From: an uncultured beta proteobacterium
GTDB taxonomy: Bacteria; Pseudomonadota; Gammaproteobacteria; Burkholderiales; Burkholderiaceae_C
Direction: 5' to 3'
DNA length: 6,404 nucleotides
Assembly (NCBI GenBank): GCA_903840825.1
Contig: CAIMHL010000571.1
Span: 1-6,404, forward strand
The notes under the pieces were generated by a model. The model saw only the letters and a list, made by a program, of their open reading frames with translations, did no database searches and was not told the origin of the DNA. Position numbers and translations under genes: made by a program. Shown one piece after another: positions 1 to 5,453 of this stretch (its first letter is position 1; every line of letters begins with the position of its first letter).

Positions 1-18
1 GCCTGTTCGGCTAATGCC

Positions 19-744
19 TTATTTTTTAACGACTTTTTTGACGGCTTTTTTGGCCGGGGCTTTGACAGGCACTTTCGCCGCCGTTTTGCTGGCCGCTTTG
101 GGGGCGGCGGGTTTGATGACTTTGGCCGCCTCTTTGACAAAGCCGCTGGCCATGCTTTTGGTCAGGTCCATCGCGGCGTTACCGCCCACGTCTTTCATGG
201 CCGTGGCAGCGATAGTTTGAAACTGCTGGGTCAAGGAGCCCCAAAGCTGCATCGGGTCCACCAAACCAGCGGCAGCGGGCGCTTCGGGTTCAGCAGGCTT
301 TTCAGCCTGGGCTGCCTGGCTTACTTTCTGGGCCAGTGCTTCAGCCTCGGCAGCCATCTCGGAAATGGTTTTGGAGGTCGTAGCGGCTTTTTCGGAGACT
401 TTTTGAACGCCGGAGAACAGGGTGTCTTCGGCTTTCATTTTCATGACATTGGCCATTTCGCCAATATTGAAATTCATGCCTTTGAGGGTGGCGAGGGTCA
501 TTTTTTGGACTTCAAGCGCCTGCACCGTGGCGCCCAGCGCCTTGGCATTTTGTTCCAGCCAGAAATGGACGGTTTTGAGCTCGGAAATGCGCTTGTCCAA
601 CTCTTCAACATTGAGGGTGGGCGCAATCCAGTTGGTCAGATTGGGCATCTGGGGCACTGCATCGGAGGCACCTTTGGCCAAATTTTGAAGAAAATCAAAG
701 CCGGGGATAAATTTACCGAAACCAGCGTTTTGTGCATCACTCAT
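19..744 (-). CDS. phaM: PhaM-like polyhydroxyalkanoate granule-associated regulatory protein
   Basis: The product (241 aa) resembles the PhaM family of Burkholderiales. In Ralstonia eutropha PhaM binds PHB synthase PhaC, activates it, and tethers PHB granules to the nucleoid. Seen here: an N-terminal motif FIPGFDFLQNLAKG at residues 12-25, typical of the family; a probable helical coiled-coil segment around 46-90; an Ala/Glu/Pro-rich linker at about 145-160; and a C-terminal tail (204-241) with 13 lysines in 38 residues in Lys/Ala/Pro/Val patterns like histone H1, the expected DNA-binding part. There is no signal peptide or membrane segment. The length is close to that of R. eutropha PhaM, which I recall as about 260 aa. 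The start is supported by GGAGA at 749-753, five bases or fewer from ATG. It lies 112 bp downstream of lysR on the same strand. Its link to the glyoxylate operon is probably only positional. The granule role is inferred from the family. Confidence 0.85.
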   Translation of the reverse strand: MSDAQNAGFGKFIPGFDFLQNLAKGASDAVPQMPNLTNWIAPTLNVEELDKRISELKTVHFWLEQNAKALGATVQALEVQKMTLATLKGMNFNIGEMANVMKMKAEDTLFSGVQKVSEKAATTSKTISEMAAEAEALAQKVSQAAQAEKPAEPEAPAAAGLVDPMQLWGSLTQQFQTIAATAMKDVGGNAAMDLTKSMASGFVKEAAKVIKPAAPKAASKTAAKVPVKAPAKKAVKKVVKK

Positions 745-856
745 AGCGTCTCCAAAAGGTTGACCGACATAGAACCCATGTCAGCTTAACCGAATGTTAC
801 CGCTATGGCGGTGCCAAATTAGCGATGTTTTGTCATGCTGCGTTAATGAACAACTA

Positions 857-1765
857 TCAGCTTTGTCCAATCCACCAGGATTCGCCAAATTGGCCCTGCA
901 GCCACTCCACAAAACTACTCACTTTGGCAGGCACCATGCGCGGCGATGGATAGACCGCATGGACCTCTTGCGAGGGCAAGGTCCAGTCCGTCAGGAGGGG
1001 TTGAATAGCACCAATTTTGACGGACTCGTGCGCTACATACCAAGGCAGAGCGGCGATGCCCATACCGCCCCGCGCCGCAGACAGCAAGGCCGATAAATTG
1101 TTGGAGCGCAACGGGCCCCGCACCGGCGTAGCCACTGTTTTTCCATCGGCCCCCGTGAAGTGCCAGCGGGCGTCACCCTGCACGGTGCTGTAGATCAAGG
1201 CATCGTGTTCGTCCAAGTCAGTGGGCGAACCAGGAATGCCACGCGCTTGCAAGTAGCTGTCTGAGGCCACGACCACCCAGGGGTTGAGCCCTAGGTAGCG
1301 CGCACCCAATGTGGAGTCGGCCAAACGGCCCATCCGAATGGCGACATCAATGCCCTGTTCGACCAGATTGACGTAGCGGTCTTCAAAGATTAAATCGATC
1401 TGCAGCTTGGGATTAAGCGCCATAAACCTCATCACCAGCGGCACCATCACACGCCGGCCAAATGCCACTGAAGTGCTGATACGCAGCGCCCCTTGCACCT
1501 GTGAATGCAGTAGGGTGGCCACAGTTTCAGCCTCCTCAATGTGGTGCGCAATCAGCTTGCATTTTTCATAATAAAGCGCACCAATTTCCGTAGACATAAC
1601 GCCATGCGTTGAGCGATGAAGCAGGCGTGACCCTAGCTGTTTTTCCAATTGTGCGACCAACTTGGTCGCTGAGGGTTGCCCGATGCCCATGTCAGCAGCG
1701 GCCTTGCTGAAAGAGCCCAGATCAACCACACGAATGAAGAGTTTGATGGCTTGAAAACGATCCAT
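857..1765 (-). CDS. LysR-type transcriptional regulator, CrgA/DmlR-like, divergent from the glyoxylate operon
   Basis: The product (302 aa) has the normal LysR length and layout. The N-terminal winged helix-turn-helix spans about residues 1-60, with the helix-turn-helix core around 18-37 (SFSKAAADMGIGQPSATKLV). A linker helix follows at about 62-90, then a periplasmic-binding-protein-like effector domain from about 92. The segment around 124-160 (DLIFEDRYVNLVEQGIDVAIRMG, then LGARYLG) is characteristic of the CrgA/DmlR branch. The start MDRFQAIKLFIRVVD is where family members begin, although no clear Shine-Dalgarno sequence precedes it. The gene is transcribed away from gcl across a 136-bp gap, the classic arrangement for a LysR regulator controlling its divergent neighbour and itself. 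I infer that it controls the gcl operon. The effector (glyoxylate, tartronate semialdehyde, hydroxypyruvate or another acid) cannot be read from the sequence. Other regulator families, such as IclR-type AllR in E. coli, control gcl elsewhere. Confidence 0.93.
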   Translation of the reverse strand: MDRFQAIKLFIRVVDLGSFSKAAADMGIGQPSATKLVAQLEKQLGSRLLHRSTHGVMSTEIGALYYEKCKLIAHHIEEAETVATLLHSQVQGALRISTSVAFGRRVMVPLVMRFMALNPKLQIDLIFEDRYVNLVEQGIDVAIRMGRLADSTLGARYLGLNPWVVVASDSYLQARGIPGSPTDLDEHDALIYSTVQGDARWHFTGADGKTVATPVRGPLRSNNLSALLSAARGGMGIAALPWYVAHESVKIGAIQPLLTDWTLPSQEVHAVYPSPRMVPAKVSSFVEWLQGQFGESWWIGQS

Positions 1766-1794
1766 AACTTAAGTAGACCATGACTTGGGGTCTT

Positions 1795-1800
1795 ATTTTA
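1795..1800 (-). promoter_or_regulatory. Candidate -10 element for lysR
   Basis: On the minus strand this reads TAAAAT, one mismatch from TATAAT, about 30 bp upstream of the lysR ATG. It overlaps the left arm of the palindrome, so binding there would be expected to give autorepression. The -35 is poorly defined (something like TTATGT 16 bp upstream). This is a by-eye call. Confidence 0.28.
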
Positions 1801-1817
1801 TTCCTGAATGGAATAAA
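1797..1817. promoter_or_regulatory. Perfect 8-bp inverted repeat, candidate operator between lysR and gcl
   Basis: TTTATTCC (1797-1804) and GGAATAAA (1810-1817) are exact reverse complements around a 5-base spacer, TGAAT. The core fits the LysR-family T-N11-A consensus (T1801 to A1813) with dyad symmetry. A further ATTCC half-site occurs at 1837-1841, downstream towards gcl. The palindrome is flanked or overlapped by -10-like elements for both genes, so a protein bound here could affect both promoters. The symmetry is seen directly; that the neighbouring LysR protein binds it is inference. It is unlikely to be a terminator, because it sits upstream of both genes and the stem is AT-rich. Confidence 0.5.
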
Positions 1818-1823
1818 CATAAT
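1818..1823 (+). promoter_or_regulatory. Candidate -10 element for the gcl operon
   Basis: CATAAT differs from the sigma-70 -10 consensus at one base and starts immediately after the inverted repeat. No good -35 hexamer lies 16-18 bp upstream; the right distance falls in AT-rich sequence next to and within the palindrome. A promoter with a weak -35 would suit activator dependence. The predicted leader to the gcl ATG would be about 70 nt. This is a by-eye call. Confidence 0.3.
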
Positions 1824-1889
1824 GCGTGCGCGAGGTATTCCAAAACAAGAGATGCAACCGGACACTCCAAGTCATTCAGCAAGTTCAAC

Positions 1890-1894
1890 AGGAG
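1890..1894 (+). promoter_or_regulatory. Ribosome binding site that fixes the gcl start
   Basis: AGGAG lies seven bases before the ATG at 1902. It supports that ATG over the in-frame ATG at 1785, which would add 39 residues unlike known Gcl proteins and would have to be translated through the predicted operator and -10 region. Confidence 0.8.
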
Positions 1895-1901
1895 AAGCAA
1901 T

Positions 1902-3692
1902 ATGGCAAAAATGAAGGCCGCCATGGCCGCCGTCCTCGTGATGGAAAAAGAAGGAATTACCCAAGCGTTTGGTGTGCCCGGTGCGGCCATCAACCCTTTG
2001 TACTCAGCGCTGCGCGAGCACCAGGGTATCTCGCATATTTTGGCCCGCCACGTAGAAGGCGCCTCGCACATGGCAGAGGGTTTCACCCGAGCCAAAGCCG
2101 GCAATATCGGCGTTTGTATTGGCACCAGCGGACCGGCAGGCACTGACATGATCACCGGTTTGTACTCGGCCATTGCCGACAGCATTCCTATTTTGTGCAT
2201 CACCGGCCAAGCGCCTCGTGCCCGCTTGTACAAAGAAGATTTTCAGGCGGTGGACATTGAGTCCATCTCCAAGCCAGTCACCAAATGGAGCGTGACCGTG
2301 CGGGAGCCCGCTTTGGTACCGCGTTCGTTCCAGCAAGCCTTTCACCTGATGCGCTCAGGCCGCCCTGGCCCGGTGCTGATTGACTTGCCGTTTGATGTGC
2401 AGATGGCCGAGATTGAATTTGACATTGACACCTACGAGCCGCTGCCGGTTTACAAGCCAGCGGCTACCCGCAAGCAAATAGAGAAAGCGCTTGACATGAT
2501 GATGGCGGCAGAAAAGCCACTCATCGTCGCAGGTGGCGGCATCATCAACGCAGACGCCAGCGACCTGCTGGTCGAGTTTGCCGAACTGATGGGCGTGCCC
2601 GTGATCCCGACGCTGATGGGCTGGGGCACTATTCCCGATGACCACCCCTTAATGGCCGGCATGGTGGGCTTGCAAACCAGCCACCGCTACGGCAACGCCA
2701 CCATGCTGGCGAGCGACTTCGTGCTGGGCATTGGCAACCGTTGGGCCAACCGCCACACCGGCTCGCCCGAGGTCTATTGCAAGGGCCGCACCTTTGTACA
2801 CGTTGACATTGAGCCCACCCAGATTGGCCGCGTGTTCAACCCCGACCTTGGTATTCCGAGTGACGCCAAAGCCGCGCTGGAGATGTTCATTACCGTGGCG
2901 CGTGAGCGCAAGGCCGCCAACGCCCTGCGTGACTACAGCGAGTGGGCTGCACGCTGCACCGAGCGCAAAACGCTGATGCACCGCAAGAGCCATTTCACCG
3001 AGACCCCCATCAAACCGATGCGGGTCTACGAGGAGATGAACAAGGTGTTTCCACGCGACACCATTTACGTCACCACCATTGGGCTGTCGCAAATTGCTGG
3101 CGCTCAGTTTTTAAATGTGTATGGACCGCGCCAGTGGATCAACTGCGGTCAAGCCGGCCCCTTGGGCTGGACCATGCCCGCCGCTTTGGGCGTGGTCGCC
3201 GCTGACCCCACACGCACAGTGGTGGGTTTGTCGGGTGACTATGACTTCCAATTTATGGTGGAAGAGTTGGCCGTTGGCGCGCAGTTTCGCCTGCCTTATG
3301 TGCATGTGCTCGTCAACAACAGTTATTTGGGCCTGATCCGCCAGAGCCAGCGCGGGTTTGAGATGGATTACTGCGTGCAACTGGCTTTTGACAACCAAAA
3401 CGTGACCGACCCCACGCTGAAAAGCTACGGCGTCGACCACCAAGCGGTAGTGCAAGGCTTGGGCTGCAAGTCATTGCGTGTGACCGATCCTGAAAAGCTG
3501 GAATCCGCGCTGATCCAAGCGCAGGCAATGGCGCTTGAATTCCGCTTGCCGGTGGTGGTTGAGGTGATTCTCGAGAAGGTCACCAACATCGCCATGGGCA
3601 CCGAGATCGACAAGGTCAACGAGTTTGAAGACATCGACTGCCGCCACCCCGAGGGCCGCGAAGGCTTGGCGCAGGCCGGTCTGCTTGAATAA
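1902..3692 (+). CDS. gcl: Glyoxylate carboligase (tartronate-semialdehyde synthase)
   Basis: This ThDP-, Mg2+- and FAD-dependent cytosolic enzyme condenses two glyoxylates to tartronate semialdehyde and CO2. From the ATG at 1902 the product is 596 aa, against about 593 in E. coli, and resembles E. coli Gcl along nearly its whole length, starting with MAKMKA. Domains follow the acetolactate-synthase fold: N-terminal ThDP-binding PYR domain (about 1-170), central FAD-type domain (about 190-350, including HRYGNATMLASD at 261-272) and C-terminal PP domain (about 370-555). The cofactor motif is visible as GDYDF at 445-449 and NN at 472-473, giving likely Mg ligands D446 and N473. In the PYR domain, ARHVEGASHMAEG carries Val51 where most ThDP enzymes have the catalytic Glu; this is the known hallmark of Gcl and separates it from acetolactate synthase. 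It is the first gene of the operon, with hyi 27 bp downstream. The last ~20 residues differ from E. coli, which is unremarkable. Confidence 0.98.
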   Translation: MAKMKAAMAAVLVMEKEGITQAFGVPGAAINPLYSALREHQGISHILARHVEGASHMAEGFTRAKAGNIGVCIGTSGPAGTDMITGLYSAIADSIPILCITGQAPRARLYKEDFQAVDIESISKPVTKWSVTVREPALVPRSFQQAFHLMRSGRPGPVLIDLPFDVQMAEIEFDIDTYEPLPVYKPAATRKQIEKALDMMMAAEKPLIVAGGGIINADASDLLVEFAELMGVPVIPTLMGWGTIPDDHPLMAGMVGLQTSHRYGNATMLASDFVLGIGNRWANRHTGSPEVYCKGRTFVHVDIEPTQIGRVFNPDLGIPSDAKAALEMFITVARERKAANALRDYSEWAARCTERKTLMHRKSHFTETPIKPMRVYEEMNKVFPRDTIYVTTIGLSQIAGAQFLNVYGPRQWINCGQAGPLGWTMPAALGVVAADPTRTVVGLSGDYDFQFMVEELAVGAQFRLPYVHVLVNNSYLGLIRQSQRGFEMDYCVQLAFDNQNVTDPTLKSYGVDHQAVVQGLGCKSLRVTDPEKLESALIQAQAMALEFRLPVVVEVILEKVTNIAMGTEIDKVNEFEDIDCRHPEGREGLAQAGLLE

Positions 3693-3719
3693 TCCCCCAT
3701 AAGAACCCGAGGAGACACC

Positions 3720-4496
3720 ATGGCCAAATTTGCTGCCAACCTTGCCATGCTTTTTACCGAGCTGCCTTTTCTGGACCGCTTTGAAGCGGCCGCCAAGGCC
3801 GGCTTCAAAGCAGTTGAGTTTTTATTCCCCTACGCCTGGACGGCTGAAGAAATCAAACAGCGCCTGGACGACAACGGTTTGACGCTGGTCTTGCACAACC
3901 TGCCCGCAGGCGACTGGGACGCCGGTGAACGCGGCATTGCCTGCCACCCGGACCGGGTGGAAGAGTTCCGCGCTGGGGTGGTGAAAGCCGTCGCTTATGC
4001 CAAGGTCCTGGGTGTTGGCCAGTTGAACTGCCTGGCGGGCAAAGCACCGGCGGGCGTGAGCGACCCGGTGTTGCACCAAACCTTGGTTGACAACCTGAAG
4101 TTTGCCGCGAACGCCTTGCAAACAGCCGGCCTGCGCTTGCTGATCGAGCCGATCAACTCGTTTGATATTCCTGGCTTCTACCTTAATTTCACCTCACAGG
4201 CGCTCGCCATTCTGGATGAAGTGGGTGCTGACAATGCTTTTGTGCAGTACGACATCTACCACGCGCAGCGCATGGAAGGCGAGCTGGCCGCGACGATGCA
4301 AAAGCACTTGGCGCGCATTGGCCATATCCAACTAGCCGACAACCCCGGGCGCAACGAGCCCGGCACCGGCGAGATTAACTACCCGTTCTTGTTCAAGCAC
4401 CTAGAGCGCATCGGCTACAGCGGCTGGATTGGCTGCGAATACAAACCCGCCACCACCACGCAAGCCGGCCTGGGCTGGCTTCAACAAACCGCCTGA
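3720..4496 (+). CDS. hyi: Hydroxypyruvate isomerase
   Basis: Hyi reversibly converts hydroxypyruvate and tartronate semialdehyde, linking the Gcl product to hydroxypyruvate metabolism. The product is 258 aa, the same length as E. coli Hyi, and closely similar throughout. It is a single xylose-isomerase-like TIM barrel. The family metal/catalytic residues are present: E143 (LLIEPIN), D178 (QYDIYH), Q204 (HIQLADNP) and E240 (GCEYKP). Other family signatures are HNLPAGDW at 59-66 and EPGTGEINY at 213-221. The start is supported by GAGGAG at 3709-3714, five bases before ATG. It sits 27 bp after gcl and 31 bp before glxR with no hairpin between, so it is probably cotranscribed. Some related proteins are annotated as 2-oxo-tetronate isomerase (OtnI), but the gcl/glxR context and the close match to E. 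coli Hyi favour Hyi. Confidence 0.97.
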   Translation: MAKFAANLAMLFTELPFLDRFEAAAKAGFKAVEFLFPYAWTAEEIKQRLDDNGLTLVLHNLPAGDWDAGERGIACHPDRVEEFRAGVVKAVAYAKVLGVGQLNCLAGKAPAGVSDPVLHQTLVDNLKFAANALQTAGLRLLIEPINSFDIPGFYLNFTSQALAILDEVGADNAFVQYDIYHAQRMEGELAATMQKHLARIGHIQLADNPGRNEPGTGEINYPFLFKHLERIGYSGWIGCEYKPATTTQAGLGWLQQTA

Positions 4497-4527
4497 TCAA
4501 CCCACCCACACTATTTAAGGCAACAGC

Positions 4528-5433
4528 ATGACTTCCAACGCACTCAAAATTGGTTTTATTGGCCTCGGCACCATGGGCTCGCCTATGGCAGAGCACCTCA
4601 TCAAAGCAGGCCACCAGCTCTACGTTTACACCCTGGGAAAAATGCCCGAGGCCATTGCCACCAGCAGCGCCACCCAGTGCATCACCTCCAAGGGTGTGGC
4701 CGAGCGCGCCGACATCATCTTTGTCATGGTGCCCGACACCCCTGATGTAGAGGCTGCCCTTTTTGGCGAGCACGGCATTGCAGCGGGCTTGAGCGCCGGC
4801 AAAGTGGTGGTGGACATGAGCTCTATCTCTCCAATTGCTACCAAGGTCTTTGCCAAGAAGATCAACGACCTGGGCTGCGACTACCTCGATGCACCCGTCT
4901 CGGGTGGCGAAGTGGGTGCCAAGAACGCCACGCTGTCGATCATGGTGGGCGGCTCGGAGGCGGTGTTTGAAAAAATCAAACCGCTGTTTGAATTGATGGG
5001 CAAAAACATCACGCTGGTGGGCGGCAACGGCGACGGACAAACCGCCAAAGTCGCCAACCAAATCATTGTGGCGCTGAACATTGAAGCGGTGGCTGAGGCT
5101 TTGTTGTTTGCGTCTCGCGCAGGGGCCGACCCGGCCCGCGTGCGCTTGGCGCTGATGGGCGGTTTTGCCTCCAGCAAAATTCTTGAGGTGCATGGCGAGC
5201 GCATGGTCAAGCGCACGTTTGACCCCGGTTTCCGCATTGAGCTGCACCAGAAAGACCTGAACCTGGCGCTCTCCAGCGCGCGGGCTCTGGGTGTCTCCTT
5301 GCCCAACACGGCCACGGCACAAGAGTTGTTCAACTCCTGCGTCGCGCACGGCGGACGCGCCTGGGACCACTCGGCGATGGTGCGCGCGCTTGAGAAGTTG
5401 GCCAACTTCGAGATTGGCCAAAAAGCAGATTGA
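4528..5433 (+). CDS. glxR: 2-hydroxy-3-oxopropionate (tartronate semialdehyde) reductase
   Basis: GlxR reduces tartronate semialdehyde to D-glycerate with NAD(P)H, the step after Gcl. The product is 301 aa, against 292 in E. coli GlxR, with about five extra residues before the first beta strand. It belongs to the beta-hydroxyacid dehydrogenase family. Seen: Rossmann nucleotide-binding motif GLGTMG at 12-17; substrate-binding motif DAPVSGG at 121-127; catalytic lysine K174 in GQTAKVANQ; and the C-terminal all-helical domain with HQKDLNLAL at 240-248. NITLVGGNGDGQT (160-172) and LMGGFASSKILEVHGERM (209-226) match GlxR/GarR closely and argue against 3-hydroxyisobutyrate dehydrogenase. A modest ribosome site, AAGG (4517-4520), lies seven bases before ATG. 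Its 31-bp and 20-bp gaps to its neighbours fit one operon. GarR has the same activity; the glxR name rests on the gcl-hyi context. Confidence 0.96.
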   Translation: MTSNALKIGFIGLGTMGSPMAEHLIKAGHQLYVYTLGKMPEAIATSSATQCITSKGVAERADIIFVMVPDTPDVEAALFGEHGIAAGLSAGKVVVDMSSISPIATKVFAKKINDLGCDYLDAPVSGGEVGAKNATLSIMVGGSEAVFEKIKPLFELMGKNITLVGGNGDGQTAKVANQIIVALNIEAVAEALLFASRAGADPARVRLALMGGFASSKILEVHGERMVKRTFDPGFRIELHQKDLNLALSSARALGVSLPNTATAQELFNSCVAHGGRAWDHSAMVRALEKLANFEIGQKAD

Positions 5434-5453
5434 TTGATCCACCGACGCATGCC

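Noticed and set aside
19..140. Lysine/alanine-codon repeats at the 3' end of phaM as a DNA repeat element
   Set aside because: The repetition follows from the low-complexity Lys/Ala/Pro protein tail common in PhaM and is not an independent nucleotide repeat.
766..782. Short inverted repeat GACAT-N7-ATGTC in the phaM leader
   Set aside because: Five-base arms are expected by chance in a window this size and nothing else ties them to a regulator.
217..789. 190-codon open frame on the plus strand opposite phaM
   Set aside because: It is a shadow frame rich in Gly, Phe and His with no family resemblance; phaM on the other strand has a ribosome site and family motifs.
799..812. Small hairpin ACCGC-TATG-GCGGT between lysR and phaM as a lysR terminator
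   Set aside because: The stem is only 5 bp and no T-run follows in the minus-strand direction, so an intrinsic terminator is not supported.
745..856. Sigma-70 promoter for phaM (for example a TTGGCA-like -35 on the minus strand)
   Set aside because: No -10 hexamer with a reasonable match lies at proper spacing, so I could not place a promoter with any confidence.
1785..1901. 39-residue N-terminal extension of gcl from the in-frame ATG at 1785
   Set aside because: It runs through the predicted operator and promoter, does not resemble Gcl N-termini, and the ATG at 1902 has a strong AGGAG and starts exactly like E. coli Gcl (MAKM).
4393..5442. 349-codon open frame on the minus strand opposite glxR
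   Set aside because: Its composition (rich in His, Arg, Gly, Ala and Val) is typical of an antisense shadow of a GC-rich gene; the plus-strand glxR is unmistakable and the frame shows no domain.
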